Below, one piece after another: positions 49,634 to 62,900 of a stretch of 64,000 bases of DNA (its first letter is position 1; every line of letters begins with the position of its first letter). Under the pieces are notes generated by a model that ran no database searches, was not told the DNA's origin, and saw nothing but the letters and a program-made list of their open reading frames with translations. Source of the stretch: Auanema rhodensis (lineage: Eukaryota > Nematoda > Chromadorea > Rhabditida > Rhabditidae); the NCBI GenBank assembly GCA_964057225.1, contig OZ059894.1:17328476-17392475 (forward strand), given 5' to 3'. A program made the translations under genes and the position numbers.

Positions 49634-52600
49634 ATGATACCATTATCTAGATGTTTGACTAGATTCAGGTCAGTTCGACTGAGGAACTATGTTAATCCAG
49701 CTTATTTACAAGATAGGTATGTATTTCTTATGTTTTTCACACTCAGCTATAGGATTCAATGGATGCTATTATATTTCAGGATAGAACATAGAACAGAAGA
49801 TGAAATTTTGCTACGAACCAAAGATTTTAGAGGAGTTGCCCCTAGGCATATAAGAGTATTTTTATTTGACTTCATTTTTTTAGCATTTATGGTCTTACAG
49901 AATTCGAAAAATATTACCCCCGATATTCATTTAGCACATATAAAGCACACATTGAAATCTAGTGGTAGAGTATCCAGTAGCTCATTTTTCAATAATGTGT
50001 TAAAAGAGATTGAAAATAATAATGGTTTTGTTTACAAATAAGTCTTAAAAAAAATTTTTTTAAGGAGTTTTACTATCAATTTTAACAAAGTTTTCTGAGC
50101 AGTGGGTACCAATGCTATTAATAAGCTGCGGAAATTCTATGTCCAATACTCATCGATCTACTAGAGAAATAATTTTAGATAGATTATGGAATGCTTTTTT
50201 GTACCACAGTTTGTTTTGTTTTGTTTTTTCTTCTAATATACGTTTTTGAGAGATACCTATATCAATATCGTCATATAATAATCGTTTACGGTCTATGCTG
50301 GATAACAAAATGTCTTTTTCCGTCGATGAAGAACTTTCAGTATTAACGGAAAAATTGTACTTTTAAAGTTTTCGTTTGGAATTTTTGATAAGTTCTACGA
50401 GTTATAGAAATTTAACAGCCAATCAAGAAACGTTTCAACTTTTACTGGAAAGGTTTTCTCATCTAGGTGATATTGATGCCTGTAGAAATTTGGTTTGTTT
50501 TAAACTATAATGAAATTCATTAATCTTCTCTTAGGTTTATGAAATGGCTAAAAACGGCTGTATTGTTGATTCAAAGTGTAACCAGTCTTTAGTCTATTGT
50601 TTTGCTCTTAGAGGGCATGATGCAAAAGCTGACTCTTTGGTTGAGGTTACAATCATTTTGAACACTATGAATTTGTTTTGCATATTCCAGCAAAGTAAAT
50701 CCAAATACAATGAAGAAGCGCGAAATTTGGCAAATGGTGCATGCGCTAAAGCTGCGGCTTTCAGAGGGAATACTGCGAGGCTTCGACAGGTATCGCCGTT
50801 TGTTTTGACGATATATGATATTATTATTACAGATTCTTAGGCGTTCTGTTAATAAAGAAAAAAAACTCACCATCTCCTCTGATGATTTATTTGAAACAAT
50901 ATGGCTTCTTTCAGAAAATGGAGATAGACTGAATGAACAAAAGAACATAGTAATTATTGAACAAGTAATTTATTTACAAAGAACTATGCTAAAATCTGTT
51001 TGATATCTTTAGATTCTTAATGCGATGCCTCACTCTAAAGGATTTTTTCATCTTCTTGTAAGAGAAATTGAGCGACATATATCTCATGATCATTTTTATT
51101 CTGCTATATGCCTTTTGGAAGATGTCAAACGTGTTTCTGACTGTTTGAAAAATCAGCAAAGATCGAGTAAGTATAACTGTTTCTGAGCGTAATGTGTATT
51201 GTACTGTTAGAAATAATGGAACAACTTTTATCCCGGTTAAGCCATCAACTTATTCGTAATCAGGTTCCAATAAGCCAGGTATTAGATATTGCTCACAGAA
51301 TCGTTGCTCTTTTCAAGAAAGAACCTGTTGGGTTAGGCTCTAAGATAGTTTCAATGGTAATTCAAGCATTTATAGATCTCGTTTTCATGATAATCTTCTC
51401 CATGCAGCACTAATGTACAAAGATCTTACTATAGATCAACGAATAGATTACTTAACTGCATTAGTTGACGTTGTTGATCACTCAAGAGAACGCCCACATA
51501 TTATTTTACCTTTAATAGTTCTGTAGGTTTCGTACCTCCAGTTTTTTTATTCGATAATCACAGATCGCCAGATGTTATGGAACGGCTGAAGGTTATATTT
51601 CGATGTCATATTCTGGGATATAAAGATATATCTTCGCTTGGTAATGAGCTTATTAATCTAATTCTTCAGCCCATTTTTGGTAATTTTTCTGATTTTTATT
51701 TATTTGTTAGAACACTATTTCAGATTATTCATTGGCTGCTCGACGTGAAACAAAAATGCAGAAAAGTCATAAGATTCTTAAAAGCTTCAAAATACCTGAT
51801 AATGTGATTTGGAATCTTTTTCATATCTGGTATAAACAAAGAGTTGATGAAGAAAGCAAGCTTCCAGTTGAACAACTTCAAGCACCAACTGCAAATGAGC
51901 TAAAAATGTATGCTGATTATAAACTATGAATATTGTCAGAAGAGAAATTTAATTTTTTTTCTTACAGTTGGCTTCGAGAGCAGTATTCTCCAATTTTCGA
52001 ACAAGATAAAATAAATAATTCTTCAGTAAATAGAATTATGCCTACATATGATCGTTTAAAAGCTATAATAATTGATGAAAGGGTTTGTTAGAAATGAAAA
52101 GCATGAGGAAAAAAGAATCAATTCAGGATGCTGCAAAAGCTGTAACCTTTTTAAACCGATGTGGCTGGCCAGACGATACCAATTACGCCGAAATTGGATC
52201 ACAATTGGTTGATCTTGTCTTGGACCTAGAAGACTGGCCTACAGTAACAAAAACCCTTTCCTCTTTGTATGTTTAACTGAGTTATATATTTCTTTTATTC
52301 TAATTTATAGGTCATCGCAAAGTGAATCATGGACGAAAACGCATGGAGAAAATTTTTCTCCACTTAAAAATAATCATTTGCTTTCAATTTTACGCCGTTT
52401 AGTTCAAGAAGAAGGAGAGTTCTCTATTAGACGACTGATTGAATTCTCATATGAACTCAAGGGGATGTTCCCGAATGGTAGGTATTAAAGATTAAATAAG
52501 ACTTGAGCGCTGGTTTTTAGCTGTGGTCTCATACGACACATTTTTCGACACTCTTTATGAGTACAACAGGCTTTTTCATAAAATTTTCGAAGTTGGTTTT

Positions 52601-53734
52601 GTTTTTGTTCTCGACAGGATACCCGAATTTCCAGAAGTTGACTGAATTAGATGTGCCTAAGGTTGATGAGAGTATGGAACTCCTCCGAACTCTTATTAAA
52701 TTGGATATATTATCGTTGCACGCGAATGAAACATTAACAACTGTGTTTGTTAATAATGTTATCAAAAAGTAAATGAATTTCACGAGTTTGGTTATTAGGT
52801 TTTTGATTATAGAATTGGTCTCGAGGAGGGAGTTAATACCTGGATGAAGTTTCAATCAAGTTTGTCCTGTTCTAACGCTATCGTAGCACTTATCCGACAT
52901 TGCTTAAGTAGAAATGATGATTTATCTACCAAACGTGTTCAATACAGTATGTTTACCTATTGTTAATTAAATTTAAACTTTTGTTTAGTTCTGCATAAAG
53001 CTCAAAATTTCACATCTCAATCTCGGGTGCATACCCTATATTGTGCTGTCTTGTTGTCATCTAGAAAATATGAGGAAGCCGTTAAATATATCATTCAACA
53101 TAAGGTATGCATTACTGCTCTTTTTGTATCATTACTTACTTTTTTTGTAGAATAACATTAATCCAAATGATTGTATATCATCTTTCAAATTAATGAACGC
53201 TTTAAAATTCAAAAGAGTAAGCCATTACATGAGTTTAAAATTTGAAATATTATTTAGCTGGATGAGGAGTTTGTGTATAATTTTATTGATTTGTTCTTAA
53301 CACACTCAAGCATTATTAGCGACTGTTCCACAATTAAATCATTGCAAGTCGAATGTATTAGGATTTGTCGTAAGGCTCAAAATCCTTAAAATAATGAACA
53401 CATTTTATTTTAAGAACTTCATGATGCTGGTCCACTGTCACTAAAAATTTATCAAAGATTTTTAAAAGCTGGCCTCGACCTTGAAGATGATGAAAAGAAA
53501 AAACTGTGGGAAGTTGTTGGAAAGCACGATGAATTCGCTAGGTAAATAAGTAACTTTTTTCGTAGCCATCTTTTTTTTTTCAGAAAATGGCTATATCTTC
53601 CCGATGGCATGCTCCGTCTAGGTGAAAATGATCCGATTAATCAGGAACGAGATACTTTTGAAATTCATAGTAAACTAAGAGCAGATATTGAAAGTATGTC
53701 ATCATCGGATTCAAAAAAAGAAATAATTAGTTAA
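49634..53734 (+). CDS. LRPPRC-like pentatricopeptide protein 1, mitochondrial
   Basis: About 20 exons, ATG 49634 to TAA 53732-53734, roughly 950-1,000 residues. The N-terminus (PLSRCLTRFRSVRLRNYVNP) is Arg-rich without acids, a mitochondrial targeting sequence. The next part follows the N-terminal region of animal LRPPRC: HTLKSSGRVSSSSFFNNVLK, MLLISCGNSMSN, LWNAFL, then helical-hairpin repeats of about 35 residues such as ETFQLLLERFSHLGDIDACR and SKCNQSLVYCFALRGHDAKA. LRPPRC family proteins bind mitochondrial mRNAs with SLIRP and keep them stable and polyadenylated. The exon around 50254-50350 (SSYNNRLRSMLDNKMSF) is required by the match, but its acceptor is weak. First of four related genes in a row. 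Confidence 0.75.
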
Positions 53735-53830
53735 GATTTCATATCAAAATAGTTTATTAGAACATATTGTTATTTGTTACTTGTTGTTACTGAATCACAC
53801 GGGTTTTGTATTAAAATTTATTTTATTTCT

Positions 53831-54421
53831 TCAACCCCTGATAAGTATGATAATAATCAAAATGTAAACATAACATAGTTTGCAATCTATTGGATTACTT
53901 AAACTTTCTTGTAACCCCATCAAATTTCTGTTCAGAAGACCTTGACTTTGTGTGTTGCAATTAGTAGTGTTGCAACAGCAAAATTCAGCTCTTGACAGAT
54001 GCTCTAATTTAGCACCGGGATATCCATATTGAATTGAAGCAATAACATCTAACTAGAACGGCATCAGTTATCATTAAGCAGTATGTGAATAGCAGAACCT
54101 TTCCAACTTCAGAAAGTTGTGTGAAATCTTTACATGAATTGTCTAAGCTATATACGGCACACGCACTTCTCAGAGAACAAGATCTTTGAATGCCTTCACT
54201 TATTCTACCAGACATATTAACAGCAAGGTAATGAAAATAACAATCCTAAATTGTTTATTTCGTTTATTACATTGTCGTCATAACTTTGGACTGACAGTTT
54301 CGAAACGTGAACACTTTTTTGATCCAAGACCTAACAGATCATCAGTATCCATACAGGATAGTGCCTTGCCTGAACCAAGAAGACTAAGTAGAACAGCCGC
54401 GTAGCAATATATTCGAATCAT
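53831..54421 (-). CDS. GPI-anchored Ly6/uPAR-like small protein
   Basis: Three minus-strand exons: 54421 to about 54296, about 54216-54107, and about 54060-53831. ATG 54421 starts a signal peptide (IRIYCYAAVLLSLLGSGKA). The mature part has the three-finger cysteine layout: LSCMDTDD, SKKCSRF, RSCSLRSACAVYS, NSCKDF and the closing FCCCNTTNCN, where the final CC...NxCN is the Ly6 hallmark. After a hydrophilic spacer the C-terminus is hydrophobic (YVYILIIIILIRG), fitting a GPI-attachment signal; TGA 53833-53831. Such proteins sit on the outer cell surface and modulate receptors or channels. It lies tail-to-tail with PPR gene 1, in the gap before PPR gene 2, on the opposite strand. Confidence 0.7.
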
Positions 54422-55069
54422 TTATATGCTTGTTCTACGTTACACGTGTTATTACGTCAAAAAGAAGTAAACATTGCTTTGAATATCGTTAAGTTCAATA
54501 AAAACTATTTATTCTTATTTTCTTATGTAATCCAAATAATAGATATGATCCATACCAGTTTGAAATTGAAGCTAATTAAGATTTTAAAACATTAGCTATG
54601 TCTATTTAAGAATCAAAAATTCAATGAAACTTTGCCTCGCTGTTTTCTAAACTTTTTCCAAGTATTGTTTCAACTTTACTGTAGAAATCAAAAAGCTTCA
54701 CCTACGGGCGGTCGGTCGAAGTTTTAACGACGCGCTATTGCGTATTGAAAATAATTGATCTGTAGCTTTTAAGTTTTAATATTATTTAATTTATGCCATT
54801 GAAAGCTATATGTATGTTTCCATCTTCTTTATGTGAGAAAAAAAAACAAATTTTTTATAACAAATGCAAGTGCGAAAGAAAATAATTTTACTAATCAGTA
54901 TAAAATTTGTGCTTTATATCGTTGTTCAGACATCCTTTAGTATCCAGAAGATCCTTAATATTTTTTGAAATTTCATTTTCAATTTTGTATTACATAGTAT
55001 TCCATAAATTTCAATTCTTCAGGTAATAAAATTATGAGCAGGTAGTCCACATATCTAATATGCAGAAGA
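54422..55069. other. divergent upstream region
   Basis: About 650 bp between the start of the Ly6-like gene and the start of PPR gene 2, divergently arranged. A short GC-rich patch (about 54698-54745, CGGGCGGTCGGTCG) stands out in AT-rich sequence and may be promoter. No exon seen. Confidence 0.45.
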
Positions 55070-57920
55070 ATGTTTCGTTTTTGCATTAACGGAGCCTTTA
55101 GGTATTTTATAATAGTTGAATAATATTCATAGATATGTTAAAGATATTTCCAACAATACGGAGTGCGCCTCACTAGATTTCAATATAAACATAACGGATA
55201 TCTTCTAAACAATCCTAAATCACAGGATAGGTATAGTACTGAACTTTTATTGTAATAGTATCTTATTTTAAGTCATTGGTTTATCAGGCAAGATGCCTCA
55301 TTAGGTTCATATGAAAATGATCGCTTCTTCCCTGATATGTAATTAATAGAGTGGTGTTCTTATATATTAAATCCTATGTTCTAGTACTTCTTTTGACGAT
55401 TTTGGAATTCTCTCTCTGGATCGCTCAAAGTCGTCTGAAACCGTTAGTACCCTTGGTGAAAAGTCTTTCATTGATAACTTGTTAAGGTAGTTAAAAACTC
55501 TTTCATTTTTCCATTTGTTCTTTAGAAATGATGCTTATAATGTATGTGATAGTGTTATTCCAACAACTGTTGATATCAAAGAAATGGGAGAAACTGGTGA
55601 TGGTATAGAGCAGCTTGAGGTTTGTGATCTTACTGTTAGTATCTGTATTGCAACTTATTTTTAGATTCTCCTATCTGAAGGATATGATGTGTCGGCTGTT
55701 ATAAATGATTTCCGTAGCTCACAGATCTCTGATATTCCTAGTCAGGAAAATGTTTTAAACAAAGAAGAAGTACAGGAGAATTCTGAGTAGGAGTCATCTG
55801 TAGTTTAATATATAACTATGCGTTTATAGTTCTCCATATCTACTACCGAAAGATATGAATCTGCCTTATAGATCACCAAGCTTCATTCCTTCAGAAAAAT
55901 TATCTACTCGTGTATATTTGGGGAACAAACGAAGGTTAAATCGTATGGTAAATCCTTTGTCTTCCGGTATTTTTTCAACTTTTATATGTTTTGGTTCTAG
56001 TCGTTTGTTTTAGATTTCACCAACTCTTCCGAAACTGCTGTACATAGTGCTATACCTAAACGCATAGAAAATCAAGTTGCTATTCCTGAAAGATTTGATT
56101 CTGTCGAACGATATGAGAAATGCACGATCGAAGAAGTTCAAGCTGCTCTTAGAATCGAGGTATTTTCTTATTCTGAATAGTTCTCAGTTGCAATTGCAGG
56201 ACATATCGCCTTTAAGAAATCTGCTTATGAGTAAACAATGGCCTGCAACAAGAGATATTAATTCTATTATTCCTATTGTGTTTGATTTCATTGTTAAATA
56301 TTCGAAGGATACCGAGGAAGCTTTGATGTTTTTCCGTGACTTGTAAGTACTTGCTTACGTTTTATGAACTATTTTGTTGATTCAGTGCTGCATCCAATAG
56401 GAGGTCATTTGTTAGAGATGAAGCTGTTCTTGATTTAGCTTTTCGAGCCGTGAATGAAGGTGGAGTACCTTTGGCTACTCAGCTTCTCATTCAAGTCAGA
56501 AACATGTTTTTGACCAAAGCACGTAAGTATATTATCCGAAAACATCATATATCTTATCCTTCTTAGCCATGTCGGCCAATAATAAAGCTAAATCAAGATT
56601 GGTTAAATTATACAAATCATCATTTGAGAAAGGTAACTTTGCTAAATTATAGTGCACCAAAAAGCAATTTTGTTAAGGCTCGGTTGAAGAAGCTCAACTT
56701 TTAATGCAAACTCTTCTTGACAAGGGCTATTCGACAAATGTTCAACCATTCCTGCGCGTGGCTGCTCAATGTCTGATAGAGAAACAGTATGTTTTTAATA
56801 ATTACATTCCTGATAATATTGTTCACTTTCAGGGAATCCTTTGGTTTGGTATTCGCAAATTGGTCGAAGTTAGCTTCCTCATATGGTGATATATCAGGGT
56901 CTGAATATGTGTTACAACATGCTCTATTAGATTCGGATGCAAAACAGTCTGCCCTAAAAATAGGCAAGATTTTTTTGTTATTTTAAAAATTGTGTTTTTC
57001 AATTGCAGGTGAAGTTCTGAAATTCACCAAACTGTATCGTCATCCGTTCAAGAGCATAGCTGATATAATTTGTGCTTATATTCGTTTTGGACAAATCAAC
57101 AAAGCTTATGAGTTAATGTCCAAAGTATGTTATTTGATTTAGCTTGTTCTTCAGAAGTAATTTTAGTTGTCTATTTCTGGAAAGTATTACTATTTGCCAG
57201 TCGATCAATTTTTACAAGATGATGATGGATTAGCTCATATAGAAAATTTCGCTGGTTTGGTTTCTAAGTGTATGTATGGGGAGAAACGACGTGGTGGTTC
57301 CAAGAGCAAGGATACCTGTGTGGAGGTATGGTGCAGTACGTAAATCCTCGATTGTGGGCGGGGGTCCCTGGTTCGAATCCGAGGACGCGAATGTGATAGC
57401 AGGCGGATCGTTACTGATTTGCTTGTACTAAATAATTCGCAATAATAATGAATTGGAGTCAAACTTGCCTGATATTCGTGTCAGGTTGGCTCAAGAACCA
57501 ATCAACAATAGTTTTTTTTTAGAATGTAACAGTAAGTACTGAATTAATGAAAGTACTTGATGCACATTGTGGTACTTCTTTTGCCACTCAGTCCTCTTTT
57601 GTTAGTCTCAAGAAGAAAAATAGCAAAAAGGAGCATAAGTGAGTTTTCTCTTCGAGTTTAGTATCAGGTATGTATTTATTTCAGGAAAATGCATCGTGTT
57701 GACGATGAACAGCTCCATAAACTTTCTCGTGATATCCAAGATGCATGGATCATTTTAGCAGGTATGCATATATATATTTTTGGCGGGTTGTAAATCATCG
57801 GATTTTTTCTTAGAATCTAATAAAAATTACGAATCAGCTCAAAGGTTGCTTACTTGGTGCCAAACACATCGTGTTGAAATTTCATCAAATCTTTCAAAAA
57901 GAGTATCTCAACTCAAATAG
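55070..57920 (+). CDS. LRPPRC-like pentatricopeptide protein 2
   Basis: ATG 55070 (MFRFCINGAFR) begins a short mitochondrial-type presequence. Phase-consistent small exons follow (FQYKHNGYLLNNPK, DASLGSYENDRFFPD), then an acidic, Ser-rich region (SLDRSKSSETVSTLGEKSF) before the helical part. Helical repeats start near 56080: CTIEEVQAALRIE, IVFDFIVKYSKDTEEALMFF, VPLATQLLIQVRN, SVEEAQLLMQTLLDKGYSTN, FGQINKAYELMSK. It ends SAQRLLTWCQTHRVEISSN and TAG 57918-57920. Roughly 620 residues, shorter than genes 1 and 3. The intron at 57326-57521 carries a tRNA-derived element. PPR gene 3 starts only 207 bp downstream, so the two may share an operon. Confidence 0.7.
57326..57390 (+). repeat. tRNA-derived (SINE-like) element in intron
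   Basis: An A-box match TGGTGCAGTACG (57329-57340) and a perfect B-box GGTTCGAATCC (57370-57380) lie 41 bp apart start to start, close to tRNA spacing. The T-stem is imperfect and the acceptor and D stems do not pair, so it is not a functional tRNA. It sits at the start of a 196-bp intron of PPR gene 2, longer than most introns here. Confidence 0.6.
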
Positions 57921-58127
57921 TACATATTAGAATAAAATGCTGACTAGAAACGTATATTTTCGATTAGGATTATCTTGTTATTCATATTGTTGTTAATTGT
58001 TATTTTATAGATTCATTGATAAATTTGTTAAATTTACTATATTTTGATATTGTGTGTTGGTTTCATTCCATATACCTGAACTAGTATAATTTGTATTTTA
58101 ATGCTTTTTTATCTAGCTTGGCTTGCG

Positions 58128-61100
58128 ATGCTTGGGCTGAGTAAGAGTGGTTTGAGACGGTGAAATTTTCTCTCAATATGTTTTCACAGTTCTCCTTTTC
58201 AGGTTAACACGTCAGAGAAGATTCTTCGCTGTTGCGACGAATGCTTCAGATTCTGCGGGCTCAGAAAATGTACCCAAAAAGCACCAGAATCACAAATCTT
58301 CTATTAATTTATCGGAAGAACATATAAGTCTTCAGAACAAATATAGAAAAAGTTTGGTAACGAAAGACTTAAAGACTATTCATGAGCTTATCGATGCGTA
58401 AGTGATTACCTATTATTTTTTTTAATTGTTTTGCTCTGAAGTGTCGAATGGAAAGATTCTGCTGTCATAGGAACCACTCTTAACTTTTCCATTAGTTTGC
58501 TTTCTAGTCCTTCGCAGAACATTGCTTCTCTTTCTGATAGAGAGTTGGGTGTGGTAATACTGTCTATTGTAGCTGTACATAATTCATGCCCATTAAGATT
58601 ATTTCTATTTTTGGCGAAAAAGCCGATTCAACACCTCCTTCGAAACGATCTGAACATTTAAAAAATGCTATCGATATTTTAAATGAACGAGGTATATTGA
58701 AAGAAAATGCCTTTACTATAAAAAAACTTTTAGGTGCTGTATTGGGCCCTCTTGCTAAAAATGCTATTCTTCGTGCCAAACTTGATAATGGTGAAACAGT
58801 TAATGTGATTGAAACGCTTCAAGAATGGGAACAACTCGGCCTCAGTCCAAATGAAGAAACTTATCAAGTTTTAGCACGTTCTTATGCTCTGCAAGGAAAT
58901 GTGCAAGGCGTGATGTAATTTTATGATTTAATGTTGAGCTAACGATATCGTTGAATTGTAGTAATATTATCAACCATGTGAAATCTTCTGGCTTAACTGT
59001 TAATGATGTCTTGATTGAAAGTATGCTGCATGTGGTGGCTAGGACAGGATCATTCGAGCAATCCCGCAAACTTTTAGTGGTGAGTATGGAACATTTTTTA
59101 AAATATTACTTAATAGTGATGTATAGAAGTTTTCCACTCCTGCAAATGATGTCAGACTTCGATGTGCTATTGCCAAGGCAGCATGTGCTCGTGGTGACTA
59201 CAAGGAAGCAGTTGAAATTGTTACTGGTATTCCTTCAACTTCCAAGCCAAACATAGTGAATTTCAAGTCTATCGTATTTAGCAATTTTATATCATATTTA
59301 GATTGAAAATAACAAGAATATACTTGAACTGTATTTGGATTTGTTAGAGGCAGATCAAATCTCTTTATCCGAAGAGCTTAAATTATTCCTGACTACCATT
59401 CCTGATGGAAGTACACTAACAGAATGGCACCAAAACCCTAAAGTTATTGCCAGAATTCGTAAAAGTAGATATGAGGGCAAGATTTTACCTGCTTTGAATA
59501 TGTACAGCATTGTGCATAGTGCCTACCGATCACCAAGAGTTGAGGACTTGCTTCGACAGTCTGCCTCCAGTTATTTCCATGGACCTGGAATAACCATGAA
59601 AGACGTAGACTTTATTACAAAACGACTTCATGAACAAGGATTAATTGGGTTTTTATCATTTTACAATTCTATAGATATATTGTTTTCATTCTAGTGACGC
59701 TGATATATTTTTACTTGATTCGAACTTACCAAGTTCTCTATTTATTCAGCATTTTAATAAAATCCGAAATAGTGATAAGATCTATTCTTACTTAGCTACG
59801 GAATCAAGCAAACGATACAAATTTGCTAAAAGACTCTGTCAACCTGTAAGTTTTATGATTGATGAAAAATGTACTGTCTATTTTGCAGTTGGTTGACGAG
59901 AACTCTAGCTCTGAGGAACGCGCATTGGCTTTAGCTAATGTAGGTATAACCTGCCTCTCACCTTCCAAAGAAATAAACGGTGCCGAGTTTTACAACTTAC
60001 TTTACAAGCTTGGTGGCCACGGTAGTGTTCTTTTAAAAACTCTATTGCTATAACTTTTTATTTTTAGATATCAACCTTGTCATCAAAGCTATCCAGAAAG
60101 TACCCCAGAACTTCATACGTAAAGAATTTGCTACTGCTTTTGTTCAAAAGCTATTATCCGATTCAAGCGATGCCTTAGCAGATGAAAAGCTTAATCAGTT
60201 ATTGCAAAGGTTTTTACATATAGCTGTATTCAAAAAATTTAAATGACTTTAAGTGGTGCTGTACGCTCTATAAATGCATCTCGTCTCTTCAAACAACTCG
60301 AAAAAAGAGTTTTGAATCGACGTCGTAATGAAGAAGAAGACCAGCAACAACTAAAAACTGTTGCATCTTTAATCGCTCTTGATTTTCCAGGTTTTTTCAT
60401 TTTTCATTTAGACTTTACGTTTTTAACTGTAATATTCGGAATTATAAGTAGTTACCGAACCTTTTCTATTCGATTACGTGGGTGGAAACTTAATTGCAAC
60501 CGCTCAAACTGCTAGAAGATTAAAAATAATTGTTACACGTATCTATGCAGACTAGAATTTTTTAGACACAAACACATGCATCCCAGCAATTGTTTTTACT
60601 TTTTATAATTTCAGAAGGAAGAGCCAAAGAACTGTATGCTGTCAATCATATTGTGAACTTACTCAAGAATGAATCTGTTGATGACGAAAGAGCTCGTATT
60701 CTGATCAGCTTTATGGAAAAAGAGGTTATATCCTTAAGATTCCAATTCAAACTGTTCGATGTTTCCAGGAAAGAATCGGCATACCATCGGCCTCGTTAGT
60801 GGAAGCACAGAAAACACTCCGTGATCTTAAGCAAGACGAAAAAGCTAACCTTTTATTCAAATTGAAGAGAAAAAATACAGTAAAATTCTTTTTCTTCTTT
60901 TTCTTCGTATATGAATCATTTAGACTCATTCGCGGTGGATGGATTCAAGCGTGGAGAAATTAGAGGAAGAGTGGCATAGAATACGGTCTGATCCTAAATT
61001 CTCCAAAGATGTTGTCTCTGCTCTTCATGATGTATTTTTCCGAAAGTTGCATACGGAAAAGGTTACAGCTTTTCCAATAATTCATCTTACACATATTATT

Positions 61101-62632
61101 CAGCCTGCCAACCACAAAATTATTTTGAAATATTTAAATACAGTTAAGAAATTGGAGAAGGGCATTCCTTCATCTACTATTCGTTTATGGCAAATGGGAA
61201 TGATGTCTTCATTGGAAAAGAAAGACATGGATGCTGCTTTTGGCTTATGGGAAATTAGGTTTGTTATTCTTCGTATCAAAATGAAATACATGAGACTCTA
61301 GACCAACTAGCCAACCAACTTTGTCGGATCATGCTCTCTGCTATATTTCGACTTTGTTTGTCAATGGTGATATCGAAAAAGCGAACGTCATTTGTGAGGA
61401 TCTTCGTGCATCAGCAGCAATTATTTCTAGTCGCTCACTTGAATCTGTAAGTTTTAAAATAAAAATTTAAAAGTTAAAAAAAAAAAAAAAATTTATAATT
61501 TAATCTTTAGGTTAGCAAATTATTAGATGGTACCCCTGTAGAAAAATTGAATACTTTGACGGAATACCTATCCAACAAATTTGGATTAAAGGCTGCTATT
61601 GCCCGTCGCATTGTTTATCATGTGAAGATCAATGAAATGAATCAGCTAATTGAGAGGTAAATTACTGATCATATGATTTTATACAAATAGTTATATTCTA
61701 GTGGCAAGTTAACAGAAGCTTTTGATATTGCTTGTGAAGAATCACAGATTACTGGAAGTCCTTTTGGGCATTTTGAGCTTTTTGCTGCTGCATTCAAGAA
61801 GTAACGTTTATTCAAAATGTGAATCCTCATGTTTCCGATTTAGTGGAGATGGAGCTTTAGCCAAAAATGTTCATAATTTGATTAGAAGTTACGTTGGCCA
61901 AAATAATGCGACTCTTGATACTGCATTGGCTTTCCTATTCGCTGGTCTAAATCAAGAAGCTATGAAGCTTTTCAGTGTAAATACCAACGCTTTCTAAATT
62001 TCAGTTTTTTTCTTTGTTTTAGAGTAAAGGTTTAACAATTACCTCTCGTAAACTTCGTCATTTTGTTAATCAATGTGTGAATGGAAATAAGGTAATTTTA
62101 AATTTAGTACCAGCTATTTACAATAAAACTTCCAGCCTGAGGTTCTTAAAGGTCTTTTTATGGGATTGAGTGAAGGTGAAAGAGCCTCAACTGTAGATTT
62201 AAACGATTTACTATTGGCCCTGTGTAAAATTTACTGTGAGTTGAATTTTTGTTCTTCTATCTTTCGAACCATAAATCATTGTCATGTTTTAGATAAGGCA
62301 AATGACTTAAATGCCATTGCTAACTTAGAGCAGGAAGTAATAAAGCGTTCCTTCCCTGTAGACGAAAAAATTAGAAATGTATTTGAAAGTGTTGAAAAGC
62401 AGGTTTGTGGTTTCGGATATTGAAAATTTCTGTTTTTCAAACTGTTACAAACTGCTAAGTAACTGGTGAACTTGCTTAATACTTTTGGGTTTCATTTCGG
62501 ATCAATTGTTCGACAAGCTTTTTTTTTATACAAAAAAACGTAGTTTATGTTCCAGTTAGTTAACAGTTGTACCAGGAATTTTCTAAAAGGCTATTAATAA
62601 CTTTTTTTCAGAGGAGGTCATCAAAGAAATAA
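58128..62632 (+). CDS. LRPPRC-like pentatricopeptide protein 3, mitochondrial
   Basis: About 22 exons, ATG 58128 to TAA 62630-62632, roughly 1,100 residues. The presequence LGLSKSGLRRLTRQRRFFAV is strongly basic and mitochondrial in type. Typical helical repeats include ETLQEWEQLGLSPNEETYQV, ARSYALQGNVQGV, IINHVKSSGLTVNDVLIESM, KAACARGDYKEAVEIVTGIP, CYISTLFVNGDIEKANVICE and TEAFDIACEESQITGSPFGH. The last exon adds RRSSKK after a 200-bp intron. The degenerate 35-residue hairpins match PPR/LRPPRC rather than plant-type PPR. By family, it likely binds mitochondrial transcripts. It starts 207 bp after gene 2 and ends 268 bp before gene 4, consistent with polycistronic transcription and trans-splicing. 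Confidence 0.75.
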
Positions 62633-62900
62633 TCATCGTTAGTTGTTTTTGATATTGTATTGTACGAGTTTTGTTTTTTTATTGTTATAAGTGTTAAATT
62701 GAGATAAATATTTTATGATTTAGGAAGCTCTTAGATTGTTGAATAAAATTGTTGTTTTTTGTGCACATATTGTCGGTGCAAGTTTAATAAATATTCTTTA
62801 AAAATATTTTGCAATTCAGTTTTTTTCGTATTCTCTCAATTATAATACCGTAACTTTTTTCGATGTCGCTAAGAATCAATGAAATAAAAATTCAGATCTA

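Noticed and set aside
57326-57400. Functional tRNA gene
   Set aside because: A and B boxes fit, but acceptor, D and anticodon stems do not pair; treated as a tRNA-derived repeat.
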